This document shows positions 13,245 through 24,467 of a stretch of 64,000 nt of DNA, one piece after another. Source of the DNA: Apricaphanius iberus. Lineage: Eukaryota; Chordata; Actinopteri; Cyprinodontiformes; Aphaniidae. Made by a program: the position numbers and the translations under genes. The notes below the pieces were generated by a model. The model saw only the letters and a list, made by a program, of their open reading frames with translations, ran no database searches and had not been told where the DNA came from. The stretch lies in the NCBI GenBank assembly GCA_028564705.1, contig JAPXFQ010001676.1:62001-126000 (forward strand). Reading direction: 5' to 3'. Every line of letters begins with the position of its first letter. Position 1 is the stretch's first letter.

Positions 13245-14849
13245 CACTGAAAAATAAAATAAAATAAATAAACTCAAGACTTTTGTTTTTGCTCCTATTT
13301 TTTCATGAGATGAGCTCAACTATCTGAAACATTTCCTACATACACAAAAAAAACAACCCTGTTTCTCAAATATTGTTTTATAAATCTGTCAAAATATGTG
13401 ATAGTGAGTACTTCTCCTTTGCTGAGATAATCCATTCCACCCCACAGGTGTGACATATTATAATGCTGATTAGACAGCATGATTATTTCACAGGTGTGCC
13501 TTAGACTCGCTATAATAAAATGCCACTCTGAAATGTTTTTTTCACACAGCACAATGGAAGTTTTGAGGGAGCATGCAATTGGCATGCCAACAACAGGAAT
13601 GTCCACCAGAGCTGTTCGTAGTTAATTTAATGTCATTCCTCTACCATAAGCCATCTCCAAAGGCCTTTCAGAGAATTCTGCAGTACAGCTAACCAGCATC
13701 ACAACCACAGACCATGTGTAACCACACCAGCCCATGAACTCCACATCCAGCATGTTCTCTTCCAAGATCTTCTGAGACCAGCCACTCAGACAGCTGCTGA
13801 AAAAAATTGGTTTGCTTAACCAAAGAATGTCTGCGCAAATTGTCAGAAATGGTTTTAGGGAAGCTCATGTTCATGCTAGTTGTCTTCATGGGGGTCTTGA
13901 CATGACTCCAGTTTGTCGTAACTGACTGGAGTGGGCAAATGCTCACATGAGATGGGTCTCGCACGCTCGAGAGGTGTTCTCTTCACGGATGAATTCTGGC
14001 TTACGCTGTTCTGGGCAGATGGCAGACAGCGTGTGTTGTTTGGGTGAGCGGTTTTGTGATGTCAGTGTTGTGGATCGAGTGGCACATGGTGGCAGTGGGA
14101 TTAAGGTATGGGCAGGTGTACATTAAGAATGAAGAACACAGGTGCATTTTATTAATGGCATTTTGAATGCCAGAGCTATGGTGACAGGATCCTGAAACCC
14201 ATTGTTGTGCCATATATCCAACATCAACTCATGTTGCATCATGATGAATTGTGTACACAATTCCTGGAAGGTGAAAATATCCCAGATTTAGCATAGCCAG
14301 CATACTCACCGGACATGTCACCCATTGACCATGTTTGGGATGTTTTGGATTGGCGTATATGACAACATGTTCCAGTTCTTTCCAATATCTAGCAACTTCG
14401 CATAGCCATTGAAGAGCAATCGACCAGGATTCCACAAACCACAATCGACAACCTGATTAACTTTATGCGACAAAGATATGTTGCACTGCATGAGGCAAAT
14501 GGTGGCCACAACAGATACTGACTGGTTTTTTGAGTTCCCAGACACCCCCTCCCCCACCCCCAATAAAGCAAAACTGATAATTTTAGAGTGGCCTTTTATT
14601 GTGGCCAGTCTAAGGCACACCTGTGCAATGTTCATGCTGTCTAATCAGCATCTTGATATGGCACACCTGTGAGGTGGGATTGATTATCTCAGCAAAGGAG
14701 AAGTCCTCACTATCACAGATTTAGACTGATTTTTGAACACTATTTGAAATAAATTATTTTGTGGGTGTAGAAAATGTTTCAGATATTTGAGTTCATCTCA
14801 TAAAAATGGGAGCAAAACAAAAGTGTTGCATTTATATTTTTGTCCAGTG
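13245..14849 (+). mobile_element. Tc1-like transposon, degenerate
   Basis: The element spans 1605 bp between TA at 13243-13244 and TA at 14850-14851. The left end has CACTG and then CTTTTGTTTTTGCTCC; the right end has GGGAGCAAAACAAAAGTG and closes TTTTTGTCCAGTG. Inner terminal blocks match too: GCTGATTAGACAGCATGATT on the left and its complement on the right. It belongs to a different Tc1-like family from the copies at 7807 and 17545, is more decayed, and sits within a small TTAA MITE. Confidence 0.88.
13558..14530 (+). pseudogene. Transposase pseudogene of the 13245 Tc1-like element
   Basis: Coding traces are spread over several frames. The N-terminus includes LREHAIGMP and STRAV. Further on are GLLNQRMSAQIVRN and LEWANAHMRW, then a catalytic-Asp region (FTDEF, about 13983-13996), VDRVAHGG, FINGILNA and finally YSPDMSPIDHVWDVL. 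The final catalytic Glu of the DDE triad is changed: the expected P-I-E-H reads P-I-D-H, with Asp at 14327-14329. The block that normally holds the second catalytic Asp is missing, since the sequence jumps from LHHDE to LCTQFLEGEN. There are multiple stops. It cannot encode a working transposase. Confidence 0.82.
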
Positions 14850-14894
14850 TAGTCCCCATTCACTAAAGCAAACAACAGTAGGGTATACCTTTAA

Positions 14895-15286
14895 TAAATG
14901 GTTACTTCAATGCTGATACATTACTACTGTTCTAATTTTGTTCAAGGAAAGTATGGCCTACTATATTGGGTTATAGTCGCCACCTCTGGCCATGTCAAAC
15001 TTCTTCAAAAAATATTCATTTCTATATAGTTCATGATGGGGTGTAATATTGATGCAGCAATGCCCATTCTGTGTTGGTAAATTTCAGTTGAACACAACAC
15101 TGGACACAATGGAATAAAGGTATGATCTAAAAGGGGTTGGTGTAAGCCTATGTAAGATGTGCTTTCACTCCTACTCTGTGGTGCTGTTTTTTATTCTCTC
15201 TTTTTCAAAGTCTAAGGGTCCCCATAGTGTCTAAGGTGAAAGCTAACATTTCTACTACTTTTTTATGTTGGGGATATTACAAAAAA
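14895..15286. other. Non-coding stretch, no feature recognised
   Basis: No coding or transposon-like words were recognised. It lies between the TTAA MITE and the long repeat. Confidence 0.45.
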
Positions 15287-16815
15287 TATAACTATTTGGC
15301 TATTAATAGTCAAATGACTGCTTAGGGCAGTCAATCAAAGTAATAATTTATGGAAAATTATTATTATTATTTGGGGGACCTCCTGTTATCAGGAACTATT
15401 TACATAGCCAAATGTCTATGTCAGTCTCATAATTTGAAGGAATTAATTATGTATCGTTTATTGACCATAAACCTTGCAATGTGTGCGTTGAACAAGAAAT
15501 GACAACTGTTACTTTCCAAACACAAGATTTATTTAAAGAAAACAAGGAAAAACATTTTATTCACCACGATAGAAAAAGGAAACACTTTTGATTAAAATAA
15601 AACAATAGTTACAATAAAATAACACAAAAAGATGAATACTGAAATAAAATGAGAAACCATAGATTCTGATTTATGCTGGAAGGAAAGCTGAATTAGTTTC
15701 ACTAATTTTAATTAGTTTAACAAATTTAGCACCTTTGGTTTATATGTAAACCAATAAAACCAAAATTACATTTCTTTGGATCAAGAAATGTTTGTTTAAG
15801 AATTGCCTTGATAAGAGTAATTAACGTTTGGAGGATTACTTAATTCATGGATTGATCACGACAGTAAAACAATCTAGTTCCCATATTTTGATCAAATAAG
15901 GTGAGCTCAAACATGGCTAATGAGATTAGTTACTGTTCTTAAACAATCTATTTTTAAACCGAGTTCTATTTGAACCGTTAATAGTGATCTTTGTTTATGA
16001 GACGCCAGTGTAAACAAACACGTGGGCTTCCTTAGCTGTAGCTCTCTGCGACACACGTGGGGCATTTAGAGTGGCTCAAATACATTTCTTAACTATTAAA
16101 CAAAAAAAGGAAAATCCTGTCTGATTGAGTAGCTCAAATTGCAGGATTTAAAAGGACTCTTGGTCCGGAAAAGTCTGTTAAAACATTGATTAAAATATCT
16201 GGCCAAGAGGCCAGTTTACCCAAAAATAGCAGATAAAACACTATAACAACACAAAATGAAAGATCTTTAAAAAGAATTATCCTAACTAATTTGTCTCTGC
16301 CCTAACAGACCTTATTGAACGATTAGCTCTCCAAGCATTCTCCGTCGTGGATGGGTAAGGGGGTTCAGACAATGTTAGCCCAGCAGGCTAACAAAGGGTT
16401 GCTAAGCTAGTTAGCAGGCTAGTAGCTCCTGGAGCTTCTGATCGGGTTGCCGCTTCTGTCCTTTCTGGGTTCAGCTGTGTGACGGATGGCCCCGACACTC
16501 ACGAACAGTACCTCTGGGATTCTCCGACCCGCCCACTCTTATCAGTCCTGCGTCAGCGGCTCGATGCGGCCTCTGGCACGAGGGGATACGGCCTCTGTCC
16601 GGTTCAGACATATTCGGGCTGCGTTAGGTCCTCCACCTTGCTGGCTCTGTTTCTCAGCGGTCAGCGGCCTGAAACTCAGAGGGGTTTCGTTGGGGTCTGG
16701 GGATAAACAACATCTTTGTTTATCAATATTTAGGATTCACCTGGTGAAGGCAGTCTTTGGGTTCCTTGAAGCGAGTTTCTCCAGAAACTCGTGCTTTCCT
16801 CTGCTAGCCAAGGAC
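15287..16815 (+). repeat. Long unclassified interspersed repeat, copy 1
   Basis: It shares extended similarity with 34298-34360 plus 39566-40735. Shared landmarks in the same order include ACTATTTGGCTATTAA, TTATCAGGAACTATTT, AGATTCTGATTTATGCTGG, TGTAGCTCTCTGCGACACAC, CAGCAGGCTAACAAAGG and CTGAAACTCAGAGGGGTTTC. The 5' half is AT-rich and the 3' half GC-rich. No coding domain is apparent; short frames in the GC-rich half (16479-16818) are not conserved as protein between copies. It may be a large LTR or a non-autonomous element. The copy diverges beyond about 16815. Confidence 0.7.
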
Positions 16816-17542
16816 TAGGATTGGATATTCGGTTGTAACCATAAAGTTGTGTGTGTTCATTTTACTATCATTATTCATTTCCATTATTTGCTCGTTTTTA
16901 TTCAAATCTAAGTGATTAAAACCCCTGCTACCTATTTTTTTTCTGGAGCTATTGGTGAAGATAATAAGGATCAAGTTTTTCAGCACCTCAATTTCTACAG
17001 TATTCTAAGTATTGTTAAAAAAAATCGTCTTTAGGTATGATGTCAAATTCCTAAGATTATTGTTTGGTTCATACCAGATGAGCAAAATCCTTCATATTAT
17101 TTATTTATTCCAAAGAAATGGCAGGTAATTCATTGGACAAGAAATGTTGTAAAGAGTACATTATTTTTATTGCAATACATGCCATTATTTAGGTCTTATT
17201 TTATAACCTGGAATAAATACAACAAAAAACATTTGACTCAGCAGCTTACCTTTATGCTGAATGGATTTAAGAACTGTGGAGCCTGGAATCAGGAAGCTTT
17301 TTTAACAAAAGATGATAAAAAACAATAGAGGGAAGAAAAAAAACACATCATTAGTGCTTAGTAAGAAGAACTGCATATTTTCCAGTGTTCAGTGTTAGTG
17401 CCTCTTTTCTTGTGTGAAGTGGTGAAGCAGATGTTCTCATTTTTACAGGTTCATCTGCTTTATAACACATCCCACTATGCTGATTGAACATTGTTTTAAA
17501 GTATACATTTAATGAGTACAGCTGATGTTAAAATCTCTGACA
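16816..17542. other. Non-coding stretch, no feature recognised
   Basis: AT-rich sequence between the long repeat and a Tc1-like element. No gene or repeat terminus was recognised. Confidence 0.45.
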
Positions 17543-17544
17543 TA

Positions 17545-19219
17545 CTGTCAGGTCCATAAATATTGGGACATCAACACAATGCTAACATTTTTGGCTCTAT
17601 ACACCACCACAATGGATATCAAATGAAACTAACAAGATGTGCTTCAACTGCAGACTGTCAGCTTTTATTTGAGGGTATTTACATCCAAATTAGGTGAACG
17701 GTGGATGAATTACAACAGTTTGCATATGTGCCTCCCACTTGTTAAGGGTCCAAAAGTAATGGGACAATTGTCTTCTCAGCTGTTCCATGGCCAGGTGTAT
17801 GTTATTTCCTCATTATCCCAATTACAATGAGCAGAAAAAAGGTCCAGAGTTCTTTTCAAGTGTGCTATTTGCATTTGGAATCTGTTGCTGTCAACTGTCA
17901 AGATGAGATCCAAAGAGCTGTCACTGTGAGTGAAGCAAGCCATCATTAGGCTGAAAAAACAAAAGAAACCTATTAGAGAGATAGCAAACACATTAGGCGT
18001 GGCCAAAACAACAGTGTGTAACATTCTCAAAAAGAAGGAAGGCACCGGTGAGCTCAGCAACACCAAAAGACCCGGAAGACCACGGAAAACAACTGTGGTG
18101 GATGACCCAAGAATCCTTTCCGTGGTGAAGAAAAAACCCTTCACAACAGTTGGCCAGATCAAGAACACTCTCCAGGAGGTAGGTGTATCTGTGTCAAAGT
18201 CAACAATCATGAGAAGACTCCACCAGTATGAATACAGATGGTTCACCACAAGATGGAAACCATTAGTGAGCCCCAAAAACAGAAGGCCGATTTGAGTTTG
18301 CCAAACATCTAAAAAAGCCTTCACAGTTCTGGAACAACATCCCATGCACTGATGAGACCAAGATCAACTTGTACCAGAGTGATGGGAAGAGAACAGTATG
18401 GAGACGGAAAGGAACTGCTCATGATCCTAAGAATACCACCTCATCAGTGAAGCATGGTGCTGGAAGTGTCATCGCGTGGGCATGTATGGCTGCCAGTGGA
18501 ACTGGTTTTCTTGTATTTATTGATGATATGACTGCTGAAAAAAGCAGCAGGATGAATCCTGAAGTGTTTTGGGCAATATTATCTGCTCATATTCAGCCAA
18601 ATGCCTCAGAACTCATTGAATGGGGCAACCAAAGAGTTTTTGAAGTGAAAGAAGTGGACTGTTTTGCAATGGCGAAGTCAATCACCTGACCTTAATCCGA
18701 TTGAGCATGCATTTCACTTTCTGAAGACAAAACTGAAGGGAAAATGGCCCAGGAACAAGCAGGAACTGAAGACTGTTGCAGTAGAGGCCTGGCAGAGCAT
18801 CACCAGGGATGAAACCCAACGTCTGGTGATGTCTATGTGTTCCAGACTTCAGGATGTGATTGACTGCATAGGATTTGCAACCAAGTATTGAAATGTATAA
18901 GTTTCATTTATGGTTCTTATTCTGTCCCATTACTTTTTGTAATTGGGATAATGAGGAAATAACATACACCTGGCCATGAAACAGCTGAGAAGACAATTGT
19001 CCCATTACTTTTGGACCCTTAACAAGTGGGAGGTAAATATTCAAACTGTTGTAATTCCTCCATCGTTCACCTGATTTGGATGTAAATACCCTCAAATAAA
19101 AGCTGAGAGTCTGCAGTTAAAGCACATCTTGTTCATTTCATTTGATATCCATTGTGGTGGTGTATACAGCCAAAAATGTTAGCACTGTGTCGATGTCTCA
19201 ATATTTATGGACCTGACTG
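17545..19219 (+). mobile_element. Complete Tc1-like transposon, inactive
   Basis: The left end follows TA (17543-17544) and contains GTCAGGTCCATAAATATTGG. The right end is its complement, CAATATTTATGGACCTGAC, followed by CA at 19220-19221 where TA is expected. The inverted repeats extend beyond 200 bp: GTTCCATGGCCAGGTGTATG on the left pairs with CATACACCTGGCCATGAAAC on the right. One transposase pseudogene lies inside. It is a distinct Tc1-like family from the two copies further left. Confidence 0.92.
17902..18890 (+). pseudogene. Tc1-like transposase pseudogene lacking the second Asp
   Basis: The DNA-binding half is well preserved: VKQAIIRLKKQKKPIREI, then GVAKTTVCNIL, then a GRPRKT basic hook at about 18075. 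The catalytic half has FWNNIPCTDETKINL with the first Asp at 18351-18353, and SQSPDLNPIEHAF with the Glu at 18703-18705. The usual NDPKH block between them is gone: the frame passes from IQPNASELIEW straight to sequence after that block. A frameshift near 18288 and another near 18650 break the frame. The C-terminal words AWQSITRDETQRLV and GFATKY complete the family length. The missing catalytic Asp makes it inactive. Confidence 0.9.
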
Positions 19220-19221
19220 CA

Positions 19222-20804
19222 AATTCAACTCATGATGCAAACATCACTTTAAAGTGAAAGAACCTATTTGGAATTTGTATTATCATTAGTAATATCAAAA
19301 AGCAATAGACCATTATTTGAAAAGAAAATAATTAAATAAGCTAGCTCATGTGACTTTTCTTTTGAGTTGGCTTACAAACAAGGCAAATAACAGGGCAGGG
19401 ATGTTGCTTAGCAAAAGGAGAGAAACTAGGCAGGAACAAACTAATCTTGCTCTTAATGAAGCAGAAATCTCCCTGCAAGCACCATCATCATACACTAATT
19501 AGCACTTTACATCTTCTTTCTTTAATTACTACAAAAAAAAAATCGAAATATAGAGGTCATCATAAGTAATAAGACAGGTAAAAAGTAAATAAATAAACAA
19601 ACCCAAGGATTTTGCTGCACATAGCCAAAAAGCTGTCATAACCCACCATGTTTTGAACAAAGGATAGATAATGTGCTAATTAGCAATCTTAACATAGAGG
19701 TGATGTTATGATGTGACAATCAAAATAATTGTGGTCAAAGTATATTCTATTATTCAGTGTAATCTGCAAGCAAAATTGTCTTTTGCATTTTCATGAAATT
19801 TGGGTAAAAACAGCAATATTTGATTTATTTTTGCTTATCTGTTGTCTTCATTTAAACATAAAATAAAGAAGTGAATAATAATTTGATGTGATATGTTTAC
19901 TTTAAATTAAATAATAAAATAAGAATATTTTCTTGAGCTGATTCAATTTTTTAAGATGTTAATTGTCATGGTGAAATATATAATTAGGTTAGTATTGCTG
20001 TAATGTGGAGACAATATAACCAATACAACAGAATGAGCATTTAAGAGATTTTTGACAACAGTAAATACTTTGAAGCCACCCCTCTGAAAACAAGGAAGAT
20101 ATAAAGTACATATATAAAGTAGATATAAAGGATATCGTTGTTTAATATAGTGCATTTTAAAAACATAACTTGCAATGAGAATTTGCCTAATAGGTTTGTA
20201 AGATTTAATGACTGACAAAAGCAGCTAGCAGTGCAATAAGTAGTCTAAGGCTCATCAAACTGGAAATTGTCCTACCCACCAACAACAGTCTTATCTGTTT
20301 AAACTCTTCCTGCAACAAGTCGATTATTCAATTATCGTGCAGAGTTGTGGGTGCAAGATAGGAGCAACTTCACATTGAGGAACCCCCATTTGATATGAAC
20401 TAGCCTTTATAAAAGACATGTGGGCAATCAACAACCGGACCACCTAGAATCTAGATGGCCATACTTGATGGCACTGAGGAAGAGTAAAGTTTCTTAAGTA
20501 AGCAAATGTACTGTTAAACTTGTTATATGAGAATAAATGGCACTATCCTTAACATTAATCAAATAATCATGCACATTGATCATGACAAAATATCACTTAC
20601 AGACAGAAATTTTAGCATGTTTGTGCACAACACTATCAACACCACAGGCAAAAACTTTGTGACTGTAAGAAACCAATAAATACTACATAGGCTACCTGTT
20701 AATATTTTACATTCTGGATTTAAACCCTCCCCCCAAAAAAAACAAAAAAAACAAAAAAACAACAAAATAAAACTTTTTTTGTAGGACTTTATAGTTATAA
20801 TATT
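19222..20804. other. Non-coding stretch, no gene recognised
   Basis: AT-rich, without recognisable transposon ends. An A-rich tract with interspersed C lies at about 20730-20775. No open frame here resembles a known protein. Confidence 0.5.
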
Positions 20805-20891
20805 GGGTAGGTGACGGAGAGGCCTTGCATCAACGGATAACGGCACTGCATCAGTCCTTTACCGTCAAAATGGATAAGTATAACCCAGGCT
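20805..20891. mobile_element. Harbinger-like MITE, terminal fragment
   Basis: This piece matches the right terminal region of the elements at 58186 and 60892: GCATCAACGGATAA, then GGATAAGTATAACCCAGGCT, ending before TAA (20892-20894). Only about 87 bp is present and the left part is missing. Confidence 0.6.
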
Positions 20892-20894
20892 TAA

Positions 20895-23318
20895 GGTCAC
20901 TCCAGTAATCTCACTGACATACCAGTGGAAGGGAGACTTTTTAAACCACAATAATGATATAACACAAAATCAAGCAATTTTAAAACAAGAACCTTTGAAA
21001 ATGTTGGTGTACCTTGGTAACTAGCCCATATATAAATTACAGTATTTGTGATAACAAAGATGCATAACATAAAAAATGTTAACCCAAGAAAGGTGAGTTA
21101 TTGTTTGATTTGGAGAGTGCAAGGTAGCATAAGACTAAAATGTAACTTGGCCAAAGTAAACTGTTACTTTACTCATCACTAAGAAAACAACCTTTCACAT
21201 TTATTATAGACTAGACAGATTGCTTGCTTATCAGATTCACTAATCAGGTCTTGTATCAGTAGTGGTGTCACATACTGTGCTGAAACTGGTTGTAGTCCAT
21301 AGTGAAAATGCTTTTTCATCTTTTTTTGTATTGTGATTCATCTCTGTGGAAGATGTTTCACCACCTACAGTTCAGATCAGAGCAACTCAATCTGAAGCTG
21401 AGCCATTATGTTTTTACACTCCATTTCTTTGTGGAAAGAAAACTTTTCCAATTAGTCCTTCAATTTTCTTTTTGTGCATTCACTATGTGAAATAACAGTT
21501 TCTGTTTTCGCACTGAATGCTTTTTTTCTAGTAGAAAAATAAATGCCTTACTGATGAAAAAAAGCATAGTTGATCTTTAACAAGCAATTTTACCTGAACC
21601 CTTAACCTCAGCCCTCTCTCTGCTCAGGTTGACTGGCTTTCAGGCAGACTGTTCTGCTGAGTGGTGATTCAGCTGAGGATCTCTACCAGTGTGCTTTTGG
21701 CTGGCAGTGACACTCTGTGCATGCATGAATATATTACTTCTGCTGCTGTTATTATCTCTGGCAAGACAACGGAGCTTGGGACCTAGGTCCTGTTGTCTCC
21801 CTGGCTTCTGTGCTCCAATTGTCACGGCAACACAATAAAAATGGGTCTGAATTTTAGTTCTAAGGGCTTGTGCTTGACTAACACTCTTCCTTATAAACAA
21901 AAACACAAAAAAATCATAGAAGGTCCTCTAGGGGACTGAGGAGAAGGGAAACCTATATAATAAAAGATTAGTAGAATCTAAATTGGCTGGCTAGGGCTTC
22001 CAATGATATTAAAAAAATCACATTTTATAGATCTAACTCTAAACAACAGACAGCATTTTGGGACAATAAGCAATGATCATGCCTTTTCTGCTGTAAGTGA
22101 TATTAAATTAAGCCATACAGTGTCTGCAGATGTATTATTGTAACTAAACAGTTAAGGACACAGCCTACCATTATTATCACCAATGGATTAGATTTGGGAT
22201 GCTACCCATTTTAGTTTTATAAACATATAAAACTGGATATGCATGAAACTTTGCACATGGTCTCTTCTATCAAAGGGGTGACAATCACTGTGCTGTTCAA
22301 TCTGCTCTGTTATAATCTGTTAAAACCTCTCAACTTAAAAAAAAAAGATGTTTTCATGCATAAATAATGACGATGATTGCTAGTCATGTCATGCACAGAC
22401 ATCAATCAGTGTTTTTGTGTATGTTTTACCCCTGTTGGCAACAGATGGAAACCTTGGGCACAACGCTGGGGGTCCCCAACCCCCTCCTCACTAACCCCCA
22501 ATCTTTTCCCATCTCTCCAAACCCCACATCCCTCCATTCCCCCGAAATCCTTGTGTGCTCACCAAGCATAAAGAAAGCTTCAGTCTTGCATAGTCAGCCC
22601 TCAGAACCTGGCCGGAGGCACTGGAAACAGCTCTCTTTTACCGCAAAAACACAAATCTAGCTGTGAGTTTTAACATAACATAGACCCAGAGCAAAGGCAT
22701 TGCAGATGCAACATTCAGATGAAAATTACAAGATTGGTAGAGATGTAAAATAGCACTGAAACACTTACAATATGCTAGCACTTGGCATGTAAGCACTCTG
22801 ATGTGTTTTTTCCTAAACTCTGCTCTGTGTTGGTGAGTGCAATCACAGTGGTAAAAGGAATTAATGCTGGGCCTCTGTAATTTTCAGCTAAAATTTCAGC
22901 ATAAAAATGTCAAGTATTGTTAAAAGGTAAATATATAATCATATATAAGTGCTAGAATCTTGAAAGTATGACCAAAATAAATCACCACAAGCCTTTGATT
23001 ATTTAGAAGTTTGACAAGTAATTTTAAAACATATACCTTTCGGAAACAAAAAAGAGCATTTTTATTTACGCAGAAAAGCAATACTGTATATGGATGATGA
23101 AGTATCTTCATATCATATCCTTATTTTATCTTTTTAATAAAAATATCTTTCTAATGAGAATAACGAAATGGGTATAAAAAGTATTATTTTTTACTACATT
23201 CATTCATTCAGAAAAAGTGGACAGATTTCATGTCAGTGGAAATGCCTGTTTATTAAATGCTTTATAACAACAAGGGATGCACTAAACTGGTTAACCACAA
23301 GAAGACAAATATATATAT

Positions 23319-23351
<33 letters not shown>

Positions 23352-24467
23352 ATATATATATGTGTATAATATATATATGTGTGTGTATATATATATGTGT
23401 ATATATAAACATAAGAGCAGCTCAGAAGCAGATTCAGATAATACCATTTTAAAAAAAATAATTTTGAGTGGCACACATGACTAGCAAAGTGATGTTATGA
23501 TCTGTCCCTTTAGCATTTATCTGATATGCCAAAGGGTGATTGTGCCGGAAAATCTTTATTTGGATCTGGGAATGACAAGGAGCATTTTTTTTAACCTTGG
23601 TGTTACTGAGGGGGTGTGGATGCATAAAAGTTTATGTAGATAACGATGGGTTCGATATTTACGAGCCTTAAAGGGAAAATTTTTTTGTTGTTGATTTTTT
23701 TCAAAACCTGGACCATATTTCTAGCATTTAATACATTAATTTACTCACCCAGATACATTTGGAGCCACTTGGAGTCCTTCAGAAGAAGTCATTATCCAGT
23801 TTCCATTAGCATATATCCATGTAATGGGATTAAATAGGGGCAGGATATTTGCCGCATGTAATAAGTCATTATCTGCACTAAAATTATTTTATTTAATCAT
23901 TGTTTTGTTATGAATTCTCAGCGATATTCCCCTGTGAGTTCAGAAAACACGGGTCATTTTAGGTCAGTGAATTGGATTGTATCTTTGATTGGCATACATA
24001 TTTAGAATCTCAAGCAGGGATAGATTGGTGTTGAAATTCAGCCAAGGAGCTTAAAGGTTTCTTTACCGTGGGTGGGTCCTGGAGGAGAAAATTATTATTA
24101 TGAAAATCACAAACTTTCAGGTACAGAAGTGACCTATATGTAGAATCTTCAAATCAGAAGAAAGCTATTGAAGTCTGCTGGCATCTAGCAAACAATATCA
24201 AACTATCTAGGATAAAAAAATCTAGGATATTTTCAAACCTTACAGAATCAAGCACAGCAGCGAGAGATCTTCTTTTACGGAAAATATCTCACTCATATAC
24301 ACACGTGGACACAGCAGGACCATGACAGTGGCTCAATTGAAGCTGCTTTTGAAGTACATATACAATGTTCTAACAATTCTAGAACAGACTGGTCGTTGAG
24401 AGAAACTCCAGACTCTCCCAATCACCAGCCCGCTACTGAAATAATCTCATCTTTTAAATTATGTGTA
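20895..24467. other. Non-coding stretch, no gene recognised
   Basis: No transposon or exon was recognised over about 3.6 kb. The frames at 21640-21906 (minus) and 22367-22660 (plus) have no recognisable domain. An AT microsatellite lies at 23309-23408. Confidence 0.5.
23309..23408. repeat. AT/TG microsatellite
   Basis: About 100 bp of AT dinucleotides, broken by short GTGT units in the second half. It yields Tyr/Ile-rich spurious frames. Confidence 0.95.

Larger units (their letters stand above)
13172..14890. mobile_element. TTAA-flanked MITE split by a Tc1 element
   Basis: TTAA is present at 13168-13171 and 14891-14894. The left end begins AAGGATACTCCACCC and the right end, reverse-complemented, begins AAGGTATACCCTA, an imperfect inverted repeat. 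Without the Tc1 element inside it, the MITE would be only about 110 bp. A TTAA target fits the piggyBac or Kolobok superfamilies; which one is not decidable here. Confidence 0.55.

Noticed and set aside
16479..16818. Two overlapping plus-strand frames (75 and 110 codons) in GC-rich sequence
   Set aside because: They lie in the long repeat, and copy 2 (40390-40735) does not keep either frame, so they are probably chance frames in GC-rich DNA.
17776..18345. A 189-codon minus-strand frame
   Set aside because: It is antisense to the Tc1 transposase pseudogene, whose own blocks explain the sequence.
21640..21906. An 88-codon minus-strand frame considered as a host exon
   Set aside because: No domain, no convincing splice sites tied to neighbouring frames, and low residue conservation patterns.
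22367..22660. A 97-codon Pro/Ser-rich plus-strand frame
   Set aside because: Composition follows a C-rich DNA stretch; nothing recognisable around it.
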